NCBI GenBank assembly: GCA_025766275.1
Contig: JAFKAC010000006.1
Span: 372,001 to 436,000, forward strand
Direction: 5' to 3'
Source: Lactarius indigo
Lineage: Eukaryota; Basidiomycota; Agaricomycetes; Russulales; Russulaceae
Length of the DNA stretch: 64,000 bases
Shown: positions 24,901 to 36,067 of the stretch, in pieces
Numbering within the stretch: position 1 is the stretch's first letter
Layout of the letters: the number at the start of each line of letters is the position of its first letter
Position numbers and translations under genes: made by a program
The notes under the pieces: generated by a model
Seen by the model: the letters and a program-made list of their open reading frames with translations, nothing else
What the model was told of the DNA's origin: nothing
Databases searched by the model: none

Positions 24901-24980
24901 CCGCTTTGATACATGAACGTCTTCCCACAGTACTTAACAAAAAGGTCATAGGATACGAAAGACAGCCAATTTAGTTTTCT

Positions 24981-25780
24981 TTACTGCCCTCGTGCCTCGC
25001 GCCAGAGTGGCGTCAATGCCTGTGCGACCGTGTTTGCTGCCACTTCGATCATCCCACGTGCATTTTCGTCCTTCACCGCGGTGAGCAAACCGCGCGCGCT
25101 CCATCGATCGGGATGAAATCGCCTGTGTGACTTCTGGACGAAAACGCGGTAGTCTTGCGCGCGCATGTGTCCGCGTACGGTGTGAAAGAACGTCTCGACG
25201 GCCGCCCAGTCGATGTCCTCTGGTCCCAAACGTGAACGGCCTGCGCAGGGTGGGCCAGGGTACGTCCTCGAAAGCAAGCGATCCGGGTTTCGCGGCCTCG
25301 TCAAAGGACTCGCAGAGGGACGCGGTAGCGCTCCAGCGCACGCTGGGACGTCCAGGGCCCTAGGGCCCAACGAGCGCGCTGTGCCTCGGCGCGTCGTTTC
25401 GCCGCTTCCGCCTCGGCCGCAGCGGCCTTGGCGCACGCGCTCTTGCTCTCGTTCCACACGGGCACGTCGTGCGGCTTCTTCGTCGCTCACGCTGCACGCG
25501 ACGCTCCTCTTCTTGTTCGCGCTCGCGACGCTCTCTAGAACGCGCGGCCGCCTCCCAGAGCGGTCGGTCGCGCTCGAGCTCTGCGATCTTGCGGCGGGAT
25601 TCGGCAATGAGTTCTTCGTGCACGCGAAGTTCTTCCAGCGCTTCGGTAAGTCTGTGCTGTTCGTCGTCTTCGTCGTCCGTGGGTCCCTTCGCTGTCCTGT
25701 TCCTGTTCCTGTTCCCCTTCCGAATGGGAATCTGTCAGAGCAACCTTGAATGCGTGAAATTCTGTAGTCTCCTACCAGTT
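24981..25780 (-). CDS. Coiled-coil protein with NFKBIL1-like J-type C-terminus (frame-broken)
   Basis: From the 5' side the reading contains an acidic Glu/Gln/Asp stretch (SHSEGEQEQEQEQDSEG), a long charged coiled coil (RLTEALEELRVHEELIAE, then Arg/Glu-rich), LAFEDVPWPTLRRPF, and a helical end (KSHRRFHPDRW... TVAQALTPLWREARGQ). The DVPWP plus RxHPDRW arrangement matches the C-terminus of NFKBIL1 (IkBL) and related fungal proteins, where HPD recalls a J domain. Its role here is unknown. The reading switches frame five times within about 500 bp (near 25682, 25488, 25434, 25318 and 25224), each time +1 and with no room for introns. Either this is a pseudogene or the sequence contains inserted bases. 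It may be the 3' half of the gene at 25781-26964. Confidence 0.6.
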
Positions 25781-26964
25781 TGGCTGAGCGTACTCTTCCG
25801 GCATCTCGGCGATGATGTCTTCCATCAGTGCTTGATTACGGGCATCGCGACGTGCGTTCCGTTCCGCGTTCATGCGACGCATGAACTTCCTCCGTGCGCA
25901 CGCGCGCTCGCTCTTTTAATCTAGCAGCCGCCTTGCGGCGAATTGAATCGGGCGAGTGTGTGCGTGCCCTTTTTGAAGGTTTGTCGTCCTCCAACGTAAC
26001 TGGCGAGACGCCTGGCTCATCTACACAAACAGGACCTAAGTTAGTGGGATAGACAGAATGAGTAGGATGAAGTGTACCCTTCCTCCGCTTAAAGGTTGGA
26101 GTAGCGGTAGTAGTACGCGAAGGTTCCGTTGGGGGCGGGGTAGTACTTCGCATCGTTTCGTCGTGGAACACATTCGGTCGGGCGTTCTCAAAGATAGGCC
26201 GTGCAATTCTTGACTCCGGTGCAGCGGTGCATACCCCCTCTTCTCCCACGAACGCGTCTACCAGGCACATGCGTTCGTGGAGTCATGCGAGATGCGTTGG
26301 GACCTACAGTCGCCTCCGCTTCGGATTCGTCATCACTGGAGTCGACAACGTGAATGGCATGTCTCCGCTTCTTGGGTGAATGTCCGGTCTCCTCCTCGAG
26401 ACTTGAGGGAGGGCTTGATAACCGCCTTTTCTTCTGAGGTGCCTTCGGGGAAAACAGACGATCGGGAGGATGTGGAAGAGGAAGGAAATGACGATGCTGA
26501 CGCGACCTTGGCGCGAATCGTGGGAGGCTGTGGCGGAGCCGGGACGAAGCAATCGTAGAAAGGATCAAGTTTGTGTATATCCCACTGGTCCTGGTCGCAT
26601 ATAGTGAGGATTCTGGAGGGAGATACGTGTCAGCAAGCTAAGGCGTAGGCCGAAAATCTAATTACCCTAGAACATCGATCAGGCGTGGCCAGGACCCCTC
26701 GTCGCTGACGCCCTCCGCAAGTCGCGCACGAGGAACAAATCTCCAATGGGAGAAGCCGCCTGGGTGTGTCTCGATAACAATGCGCTTTGGGTTAGACGAA
26801 CCATCGAGGGGGTTGTACGGCGGCACATTTGACGCAGTTTGAGGGTGGAAGGACGCGAATGATAATCTGGCGTCGGGATGGCGTAAAACGCGCAGTGGTT
26901 GAGTTTTGTCGAGTTGCCCTGGATGTGGACCAGATAACGAGGGTGGATGATGCTGTGCCGTCAT
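25781..26964 (-). CDS. Hypothetical Ser/Pro-rich nuclear-type protein
   Basis: Not recognised. ATG at 26964 (MTAQHHPPSLSGPHPGQLD) leads to NPKRIVIETHPGGFSHWRFV and SWPRLIDVLG. An intron ending near 26612 joins this to ILTICDQDQWDIHKLDPFYD. A low-complexity region with nuclear-localisation-like clusters follows (APQKKRRLSSPPSS, SPKKRRHAIHVVDSSDDESE), then RARPNVFHDETMRS-type sequence, and a basic helix (KFMRRMNAERNARRDARNQA) ending EMPEEYAQPNW. Whether it ends there or continues into the coiled-coil/NFKBIL1-like part at 25780 could not be settled: the GTAGGAG after YAQPNW looks like a donor, but joined frames hit stops unless an indel is allowed. Confidence 0.45.
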
Positions 26965-27185
26965 TCAGAGCTCTTGAACCAGTTCGAAAAAGCGGGATCA
27001 CGGTCACCAGCACAAAAGTCACAGTGTTCAGAGACAGCAGTGGTATCACGTGAGTCGTGCATTTAGACTCTAATCTCGTTAATTGACTCGTCCTGACAGG
27101 GATGACTCGTTCGCTGTCTCCATTTAAGAACTCGGACGTCTAGACATCTACTTCTATATTGATTTTTCCCAGACCAGAATTATCC

Positions 27186-29729
27186 ATGGCCACTTTACAG
27201 TCATTTCAAGCCGAGATCGAGGACATCCGGGCGAGGGAACTCGCAAAGACCCGCGTCCCGCCGCCCCCGGAACCCCTTAGGAGAGGACACGTAGACCACA
27301 AGTCGATGCCAAAGGTCAGAAAGAAGCCGATAGGCGACTACGGGGCCGCCGTCTCCTGTAACCTCCAAGATCACCAGAGGTGAGGAGTCAGTCCAAGATA
27401 TCTCCGACCTCGAACACACTTTCCAGGTGCGTCACTTTCTCCCACCTGCCCATTCGTCATTCCCACATATGGAACGTCATACAGAGCTTGTTATTATCTC
27501 CGACTGAAGGAAACACCCAAGCGAGAGACTTAATATCACTACTCCTAACCCAACAAGGGGGGGAGTATCTGCTTCGAATAGGCGCGCGTCCCCCAAGAGC
27601 GCCATTATTTGCCAATGAGGACCTTGACAGCGCCGATGGCTGGACCGGAGAGGAGCGAACAGAAGCCGAGGTCGATACAATGATTGATAATGTTGGCCAA
27701 CTGGTCGAAGAGGTTGGCGGCAAGGTACACTTCCAGTATACGAGGTGCTCTTTCGCTCATGCATTGATCCTATTTCCAGGCTTGCGTCTTATTCCGCGCC
27801 GGGAAACCTGCACTCCCGAGCCTCAGTTCTGCTACGACTACCTCCGCCTGACGTGTCTCTCATACCAGAAGTACGATGTGCGGTAGTCGGGAATGTTGAT
27901 AGTGGCAAGTCAACCATACTAGGTGTGCTGACAAGAGGTGCGTTCATCTTACACACCACGCACAAATCCATCTATAATTAATATGCAGGCGGTCTCGATG
28001 ACGGGAGAGGGTTGGCTCGGGTCGCTCTCTTTAGACATAAACACGAGATAGAGAGTGGACGGACGTCTTCCGTCGGTATGGAGGTGAGCGACATGATCCC
28101 CTCATAGACGTGGCCTTAGCCAGATCAGATCTTGGGCTTCGACGTCGCTGGCGCTCCCATACTCCCTTTGTCTTCTGGTTCCTCCGACCCCGACGTTCTT
28201 CGTAGAGAGAAGCTCGGTTGGGAAGAGATTTCGCACCGCTCGGCGAAAATTGTAACATTTATTGGTGGGCCTTTCTTATGAAACGAAGTTACACCGCTCA
28301 CAGCCAAGAGCCAGACCTGGCTGGTCATGAGCGATACCTTAAGACCACGCTATATGGCTTGACGTCTGGTGCACCGTCCTGTGTGATTCTGGTCATTGGA
28401 GCTAATGCTGGCGTCATCGGCATGTCGAAGGAGCACCTGGCAGTGGCTCTTGCGCTCAGCGTTCCAATCGTTGTCTGCATAACCAAGGTTTTGCGGCATT
28501 TTCTGTAACCTTCCGGGTCGTCATAAACGATATTCCACAGATAGATATGACGCCCCCTAACAAACTCGAGGAAACACTATCGCAGGTGGTCAAAATTCTG
28601 CGCAGTCGTGGTTGCCGGCGGGTACTCTATTAGCCTCGTTTGCGCCGTTTTCATCTAAAAAATTGCAAAGAATCCGGTGTTCGTTAGATCGATTGAAGCT
28701 GCTGTCGAGGTTTCGCAGGTCTATGCCAAGGACAAGTAGGTCATATATCCCCTTTTCCCGCAACCCTGACTCATTCTCTCTGCCCAGAATTTGCCCTATA
28801 TTTCAAGTCTCCAATGTGACTGGCACCGGTCTTGACTTCGTGCGCACGGTTTACCGTATAGTCGCCTGTCTATTAATGTCACGATACCTCAGGTCCGCAC
28901 ATTCCTCAACCTACTCCCGCCCAGCGAGGGCGACGCTGAGCGCTTCGACGCGACCCAATCACTCGAGGTGTGCTCGCTGTCCCCTAACGCGTACCTTCTT
29001 CGTTTGACGCTATTCACGTTATTAGTTCTCAGTGACGGACGTCTGGTCTGTGCCCTATGTCGGCACAGTTGTGAATGGCTTGCTCAATTGCGGCACCGTC
29101 AAGAAAGGCGACCCAGTACTCTTTGGACCAGACTCTAATGGTGGGTATTCCCCGACTGTCGTCAAGACCATGCAGCGCAAGCGCGCAGGATGTTATGACT
29201 GCGGTTGCTGGGCAAACCGTCTCGCTTGCATTGAAGCATGTACCCCGCGCGGCAGTGCGTAAAGGCATGGTAATCGTGCCCCGGACGGAGGTCCCGCCGC
29301 GAGGTATGCAACTGCCCTATCACGAGGATGTGAATTGAGAATTGGAGTTTCAGCGGTTCGAAAATTCGAAGGACAAGTTCTGATCTTATACCACAACACT
29401 ACCATGCAACCCAACTACCAGGCTATGTTACACTGCGGAGTCCGTTCTTCGTTCTTCCGTGCCAACGCCAGCTGCTGACACATCCACATAGGCGGTTCGG
29501 CAGACAGTTCGCATCGTTTCTATCGACCACCCGCAGAACCTGTTACGTACTGGAGACCGTGCTACGGTTATCTTTGAATTCATCGCTCACCCCTGAATTC
29601 GTCAAGGTTGGCATGAAGTTACTATTTCGCGAGGGCAAAACCAAGGTAGGCACTGTGGAACATGTTCTAGACTAACCAGGATATTGACGGCTTACGCAGG
29701 GTCTGGGTGTCATTACGAGGGTCTTGTGA
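27186..29729 (+). CDS. GTPBP1/GTPBP2-type translational GTPase
   Basis: EF-Tu-superfamily GTPase of the GTPBP1/2 group, related to Hbs1/eRF3 and linked to ribosome rescue and mRNA surveillance in animals. ATG at 27186 ([20 protein letters not shown]). G1 is GNVDSGKST, followed by the family signature [20 protein letters not shown] and [13 protein letters not shown]3 is DLAGHER; G4 is TKID after SVPIVVCI. Domain II reads [20 protein letters not shown], domain III RKGMVIV and [17 protein letters not shown], ending LGVITRVL. About ten short introns. Near 29187-29190 the frame shifts +1 inside the conserved [18 protein letters not shown] stretch, probably an extra G. It is the last single-copy gene before the Smr array, whose repeats begin about 130 bp downstream. 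Confidence 0.9.
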
Positions 29730-30235
29730 CCGCGCATCGCCAAGTACACAAGCTCAGGGTTTTTTCTTCCTCCCTAGACTGCGAAGAAACCGAACCACGC
29801 TTCGATCTTTTGTTTTTTTTGCTTTTGACTCCTCTATTATCGTGTTTGTTACCTGCGCACTAACCTTTCGATAGATTGTCGTCACAGTTGCGCGTGCTCG
29901 TTGATAACGCGTTCTTAATATATCTATTTACTTTGTATTATTCTTGTTGGATTTGTTGTTGTTTGTCATGTCTGCAGTACCGAAATGTTCTCATCTATCA
30001 ATCCGTCCTATCTAGTATCCTGTCCTCGCAATATTATTGGGTCCAAGTCCGGAGGTAGCCTGAGCATAGAGAATATTGAGATCCCTGGAAGGTCTCATGC
30101 AAATTTAACTGGTATTCAAGTGATAGCGAACAAGTCGAGTAGTGAACGCATTATACAAATGATTACATTACAATCACATCACAAACCTATCATGCACCAG
30201 TCAACGCGACTCAAAAAAAAAGGTATCCAGGGTCC

Positions 30236-31805
30236 TTATTGTCCACGCAATCGAACAACAAGCACCCCAGCATTCTTTGGATCCAGCGAATGAGTCAGTC
30301 CTCGTCTGTAGGATCAACCTGGGTCAGCCTACAGAATCAGGGGCGATGCGTCGCACGTACTTGGTGAAGAGCTCTTCCAAAGCCGGCCGAATCTTGGCCT
30401 CGCCGGCGTCCGAATGCAACCCTTTGCCTAGGTCGACCCAACTGCTATGCACACATCCCACAGAGTTTGTCGAAAAGACTCACCAACTATGAAGTGCACC
30501 GCTTCGTCGCCCCTCGATCTAGCAGTCTCAACCTGATCCTTCGCAAATTGAACGGCCTCAGCAACATACAGACCATGAAGGTCGACCTTTCCGCCCTCCT
30601 TACGACTCTAGGGGACAAAGAGAGAGGGTTGGGAACAACCTTTAGCGCATATAGGCGGGCTAATAACTCCTAACCTTGTTGTTCTCCCTGAAGATGATCT
30701 TGGCCGCTCGCTTGTCGAGCTCCTTCATCGCACTCTCGTGGGAAATAGCCTCCTGTCTGTGCGCCTGTGCAGCCCCGCGGTATCCCTTTTTCTGGGCGCT
30801 CTTGGCCCGACTACGCGCCTCCGACATCTCCCGACCTCTGCGTCGCGCTTGTTCACGTAGTTTCTTGGCGAAATCGAGATCCTCGACGCCAGCTGGCTCG
30901 TCAGGGAGAAAGTCGGCCTCAACGACCTGAATTACAGTCGGCAAGAGGGGATCTCTTTCGGTACTACGCACGCGCGAGGGAACACGAGAGCTAGTCTGGA
31001 AGTATTCGTATTCTGGTGGTGGTCCGTCGGTGTGCACGGTATTGAAGAGCGAAGAACGCTGACAGGATGCCTGTGCATGAGTGGAGGACGCCTGGGTGAG
31101 AGTAGAGGACAGCCGGGTAAGAGTGGAGGGCTGTGTGTGTATGGAAGGTGCCTGGGCGAGAGCGGAGGACGGCTGCGTCCGATTAGACGTTTGGCTGTAA
31201 GGTGAGACGCCAATAGACACGGTCGGAAGAGGATCTCTTTCAGTATGCAGGCACGAGGGGACACGGGAGCCAGTCGAAGCGGGTTGGGCGATAGAAGGAT
31301 TTGTAGAGGACTGTTGTGTCTGACTTGGCGTTCGGGTGAAAGGTGAGACTACACTTGAGCGATAGACACCACTAGACACTGCTGGAAGGAGGGGGTCTCT
31401 TTCGGTAGGCACAGATGAGGGGATACGGGAGCTAGTCGAAGCGAATTGGGCAATGGAAGGCTGAGCGCGTGTGGCGGACGGCTGCGTCTGACTAGGCGTT
31501 CGGGGCTGGGGTGAGACTGTACTTGGGCGATAGACGCCACGACTGTAGTCAGGAGGTGCGGAAGTCCTGGGTGTGGTCTGAGCATTGGTCGCTGGAGGTC
31601 GGTGAGTGTAGGATGGAGGCAACGGGGGTGGTCGGTAAGACGGTTGGGTCCGGATTCGACTAGTGCCACTGTTCGATGAAGAACGCGAGTGATACGAATC
31701 AGGAGGGGTATGGTCGTCGTCATTTCCACCACAGAGGCAGCTACCGACGGCAATAACGTGTGCGACTGCAGCAGCAACGGCGAAGGTCAACGACAAGCCA
31801 GGCAT
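30236..31805 (-). CDS. Smr-domain protein A1 (apparently intact)
   Basis: Reference copy of the A family. Four exons give about 460 residues. Exon 1 (ATG 31805) encodes a hydrophobic N-terminus (LTFAVAAAVAHVIAVGSCL), a long Pro/Ser/Thr/Tyr linker with repeats of RxPSQTQxSxT, and the helical DUF1771 segment (KLREQARRRGREMSEARSRA ... KRAAKIIFRENNK). Exon 2 starts SRKEGGKVDLHGLYVAEAVQ, exon 3 gives GKGLHSDAGEAKIRPALEEL, and exon 4 (acceptor near 30311) closes the fold with RGLTHSLDPKNAGVLVVRL. The D-x-H of DLHG and the G-K-G loop are Smr signatures; in Cue2-type Smr proteins the DxH residues serve RNA cleavage. The N-terminus is either a signal peptide or a membrane anchor. Nuclease activity and location are inference. 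Confidence 0.88.
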
Positions 31806-31876
31806 GTTGACCGAGGAAAGAAGGCGTTGGTCGGGGTCATGCGCTAATGGTCATGAAGGGGGAGTGTACTGGAAAG

Positions 31877-31943
31877 GTTCGGCTATAAGTAGGGAACCAA
31901 GTTTACGGACCCCTAGCAAGCGCCGTGCGGTGCATCAGAAAAA
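31877..31943 (-). promoter_or_regulatory. Conserved A-family core promoter (A1 copy)
   Basis: On the minus strand a TACTTATAGC box (31882-31891) lies about 80 bp before the A1 ATG, and the block containing CCGCACGG (31921-31941) lies about 40 bp further upstream. The same pair precedes other A genes, for example at 42971-43030 (A5), 60482-60550 (A9) and 63323-63342 (A10, CCG block). Plus-strand reading of the block is GCGCCGTGCGGTGCATCAGA. The CCG-N2-CGG core is the kind of site bound by fungal Zn2Cys6 regulators. The regulator is not identified. Confidence 0.55.
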
Positions 31944-32721
31944 GACTAAGGAAGCATTCATGGCCACCGCAAAAAACGTGTTCAGGTTGCGCGTCAAATA
32001 GCACAAAAGTGCGAGTCGGAAAGAGAAGGACTCGTGCGGCGATTGTCTTGGGAATCACTGCCTTTGTGAAATGAAGGGAGCGACTCAAGTCAGGAATGAG
32101 ACGTCAGGCCGTCAGGGGTTCGCGCTAGGGGAAGTCTGCCTCGGATCATGATCGACTTCTCCGCCGCCAGAGGCCCAAATAAACGTCGCTTGAGGGTCAC
32201 CAGGAGAGCGCGTGTAGTGCGCGTGTCAGCGTGCAGTGTTTCCAATTGGATCAATGACACAGTAACTGAATACTAACTGAATTGAATCACCGGCAAGCGC
32301 CACATTCTATTGTCGGTCACGGCTTTGACAATACAGTTACAACTGACACAGCATTTGGCCGTGGCACGAAAGTGCGTCGATCGAAGGGGAGAAGTAGACC
32401 AGAGCAAGACATCTTAAGTTATACGCCCGTGACGCTAAGGCGACACGAAGCCATACAGGGCTGCAAGCTCAAGCTTGCTTCAAGGCAAGCTTCAAGGTCG
32501 CCACTGGTTGCTGCCCGAGGGAACCGTTCCACTCTTCCTGACAATGCCTACGGTAAACAAATTGAATTACACTGGGACCTATCGCGTGATGCCACTGACA
32601 GTCAGAGAGCGAATCATGATGCATGATAAGCGAGGCCCGAACAAGGAAATTGCGGTGCTCCCCAGTAGACTGCGCTTGAGAGTGCGTGTATCGCCTGTTC
32701 CTGATAACCATATTCATATTC

Positions 32722-32872
32722 CTATCTGGACCCATAGAAAAGGCCTTCCCTATTATGATTCATGCGTTGGTAGGCGAATCGCTCCTTCGTTTTTGTCTTG
32801 TTTTGTTTGGAAACCACTCCTTCGTTCGAGTTATCGGAATCAGGCTCAGATAGCTCAGATTCTGGTCCGCGC
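32722..32872 (-). pseudogene. Remnant last exon of a B-type Smr gene (A1-A2 spacer)
   Basis: After an ATCCAG acceptor the minus strand reads RGPESELSEPDSDNSNEGV and continues open to a TAG at 32722. The RGxxSE start and NEGV correspond to the last exon of B2 (RGLVSEIDRKNGGVLIVHL). The upstream B exons cannot be found between here and A2, so only the 3' end survives. Confidence 0.6.
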
Positions 32873-33382
32873 CTGGATACGAACCTATCATTACAGTAGT
32901 TCGGACTCAGAATACATTTAAAACGCTACCCTAAATTTTAAATGAGATCGTCCTGGCACTGCCAACACTACCTCGCCACAGCAAGCTCGATATTTGATGA
33001 ACCGCATAGTCGCGCCACCCGGCGGTGAGAGGCAGGGGCAATACCCTTTATTCTAGGAGCATAAGTATCTAGTAGCTGTGATGAGTGAAGTGCTAGCGCT
33101 ACTATAGATCTGCACCGCAAAGCGAGTGGAGACTGAGTTAAAAAAACACATTGCGTGAGCCGCTATTTGAGGCTAACACTAGCATCGAGACACCCAAGGT
33201 AAGATCGTATCAATTGAACTGGTATTCAGACGGTACGTGAGACAGAAGAATGTGCTACATGTGTAGTGTACAGTGTTTACATCACAATTACAACAGACTA
33301 AACCTATCATGCGCCAACCAAGAGTAAACGCGACCCAAATGATATCAAAGACCCTCATTAGGCCGTCATCAAGGCCTCGTTA

Positions 33383-34618
33383 TCAATCCAATAGAACGAC
33401 GAGTACTCCAGTATTATATGGATCCAGGAAATGCTCCTAATCCTCGTCTATCGGATCGGCTCGGGTCAGTCTATAGAACCAGAGACGATGCATCCCACGT
33501 ACTCAGTAAAGAGATCTTCCAATGCTGGCCGAATCTTGGCCTCACCAGCGTCCGAGTGCAACCCTTTGCCTAGGTCATCCGGTTATTATGCGCACATCCC
33601 ACGGGGTTCGTCAAAAGGCTCACCAACTACGAAGGACACAACTCCGTCACCCCTCCATCTAGCAGTCCGAACCCTGAACCTTCTGCAACCTGAATGGCCT
33701 CTGCAACGTACAGACCATGAAGGTCGATCTCCCCCCCGTCCCTATGATTCTATGTCAAAGAAAGGTTGAGAACAACCTTAGCAAATCTCGGCGGATATTC
33801 ATTTAGCTACTACACTAACCTTGTTGTTCTCTCTAAAGAAGATCTTGGCTGCTCGCTTATCGAGTTCCCTCATTTCTCTCTCGTGAGCAATAGCATCTTG
33901 CGCGTGTGCACTGTGCAAGCCCTGAAATCTCCCTTCCTTTCTCGCACTCTCGGCCCGACGATACGCCTCCGACATCTCACGACCTTTGCGTCGCGCCTGT
34001 CTACGTAGCTTCTTGGCGAATGTGAGGTCCTCGATGCCGGCTGGCTCGTCAGAGCGAGGATGGGACGAGACGCCGCCAATAGGCGCGGTCAGCAAATGAG
34101 GCTTGCCTTCGGTATACACGCGCGAAGGAACACGAGAGATGGTCTGGAAGTATTCGTATTCATCGCCGTTTTGGTCTTCGTCGTCGTCAGTCTTCGCATC
34201 CGTATCCATCTTCGTATCTGTATTCGTCTTCATCTTCGTCTTGGTATTCACAATCGTCTTCATCTCGGTATACGTAATATTCTTCGTCTCGGTATTCATA
34301 ATCATCTTCGTCTTGGTATCCGTGTCCGTATCCGTCTTCATATACATCTTCATCTTTGTATTCCGGTGATTTTTGGACGTGGTTGGTATGAAAGAACGAA
34401 GAATACAGACGGGAAGGCTGTGTGCGGGATGGCGGAGGTGGTCTGTAAGACTGCTGGGTCTGGGTCCGAGCAGTGCCGCTGTTGTACGAAAACCTCGGGT
34501 GATAAGAATCACGAGAAGGGGAAAGAGGAGGAAAGTCGTCGTCTTCTTCGTTTAAAAAGTATTGACCACTGGCATAAGCGGTCGCCGCAAGAGTGAAGGC
34601 TAACTTGAGGCTTGGCAT
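33383..34618 (-). pseudogene. Smr-domain protein A2, frameshifted
   Basis: Start MPSLKLAFTLAATAYASGQY with one hydrophobic cassette, then a linker ending in an acidic Tyr/Asp/Glu repeat (GYQDEDDYEYRDEEYYVYRD). Near 34189-34192 an extra base after GYGCED causes a stop; the downstream frame continues normally (DDDEDQNGDEYEYFQ) into DUF1771 (KKLRRQARRKGREMSEAYRR). Exon 2 keeps EIDLHGLYVAEAIQVAE but shifts near 33685, and exon 4 has another extra base before the DP.NTGVLVV-type end. Three independent shifts suggest a pseudogene, though base-insertion errors elsewhere in this window mean each needs checking. Confidence 0.8.
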
Positions 34619-35089
34619 GTTAGCAGAGGAAAAGGTTGCTCGGGAGCAGGCGCAAACGGTCACGAAGGGGAAGGGCCCAGTTATAAGCATGAGATAGGGT
34701 TTACGGACCCCCCGCAAGCGCCGTTTGGTGCATCAGAAAAAGGCCAAGGAACCTTCATCGCCGCTGCAGGAACGTGCCCAGGCCGCGCGCCAAATGATAG
34801 AGGTGCGAAGTCGGAAAGAGAAGGACCTATGCGGCGATTGTCCTGGGAATCCCCGCCTCGTGAAGTGAGGAAGTGATTCCAGTCAGGAATGAGATGTCTG
34901 GGGTTCGCAAGTAGGGGAGATCTACGTAAGATTACGATTTCTCCGCCGCCAGAAATCCAAACGAGCGTCGCTTGTGGGTCAGCAGGTGAGCGCGTGTGGT
35001 GCGCGTGTCAGTATGCGTGTTTCCAATTGGAACAAACACCACATACAGTAACTTAATTGACTCACGGTAGACCCATGGGTGGACCTAAG

Positions 35090-35450
35090 TTATGCGTTCA
35101 TGATGCTAAGGAGGCATGAAGCCCAACAGAACCTCGAGCCCAAGCTCCACTGGCTATTACCCAAGGGAACCGTTCCACTCGCTTCCGACAATGCCACTAC
35201 AGCCCCAGCGGCATCTATCGCGTGATGCTCGAGTCCGCCGCTGGCGGTCAAAAGGCGAATCATGATGAAGCGAACGTACAAGGAAATCGCATGCTCGTTG
35301 GCAGTAGACTCGGAGCTCGAATCCCACTGTCCCCAGTAACCGTATTCACGCTTCCTACCTGGATCCATAAAAAAAACTTTCTTGCGTTGGTAGGTGAACA
35401 TTCTTTTGTTCAGGTTGTCGTTGGGATCAGGCTCCGATTCTGTCCCGCGC
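35090..35450 (-). pseudogene. Remnant last exon of a B-type Smr gene (A2-A3 spacer)
   Basis: Minus-strand sequence after the ATCCAG acceptor at 35451-35456 reads RGTESEPDPNDNLNKRMFTY, aligning with the A1-A2 spacer remnant (RGPESE, then a shared AYQR/TYQR segment). The open frame runs further than in other remnants, with WGQWDSSSEST downstream. No other B exon is seen nearby. Confidence 0.5.
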
Positions 35451-36067
35451 CTGGATCGAACTGTCGGTTCCCAGAATACCACTGGACGTTTGAAACATCA
35501 ATTCCAAATGCGGTCCTTATGTAATGGCACCGCCTTGGTAACAATAGCCTGCTGAGCTTCACCCTCATAAGCACCCAAAAAAACACGGCAGGGGAACGTC
35601 TCAAGAGGGGGAGCGCACTTTTATTCAGTCTGGCGACGTGTAATTCTGTATCATCCCAAAGCGCGCAGAAATTGTCTCAAAAACAAGAAACAACGAGAAA
35701 AACAAACACTGGCACAAGCACTGGCAGCTTGACTGGCAGGACGGGAGCAAAACACGCCAACTACGTTACGTAAAACTTAATTTTTTTAAGGCTACATGTC
35801 GTTCCATCCTATCTGGTATCCGGTCCTTGCTAAGCCCAGGTCCATTGTGAAAAAAACCCAGGGAGATAACCTGGGCTCTAGATTGAGCTTAAAGGAAGGT
35901 AGTATCCAAATTGAACTAATATTCAAGTGGTACGAGATAAAGGGTTGTTGGGTAGCGAACATTTGATAGTGATTACAATCAGAACACAAACGACCCATCA
36001 CTGCATCACGTGCCATGCATACCAACCAAGATAAACGCGACTCAAGATGGTATCAAACACCTTTATT

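Noticed and set aside
30288..30360. Ending A1 at the first stop after LFTK or at a short VDPTDED tail
   Set aside because: A 55-nt intron with a CCTACAG acceptor joins LFTK to RGLTHSLDPKNAGVLVVRL, which completes the Smr fold and is conserved in nearly all A copies.
30676..30930. Plus-strand open frames opposite every A-gene exon 1 (for example 30676-30930, 36490-36762, 55486-55794, 59258-59512)
   Set aside because: They recur at the same place in each unit because they are antisense to the conserved DUF1771 codons; no splicing or motif supports them.
32861..32912. Recurrent ATTCTGGTCCG...CGGACTCAGAAT stem read as a conserved RNA hairpin
   Set aside because: Alignment to B2 shows it is the last intron acceptor and last exon of decayed B-type Smr genes; the inverted repeat is probably secondary.
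34103..34369. Val/Phe/Ile-rich plus-strand frame that looks like a membrane protein (also 42046-42378)
   Set aside because: It is the complement of the acidic Tyr/Glu/Asp repeat of A2 and A5, so the hydrophobicity is a by-product of GAC/GAA codons.
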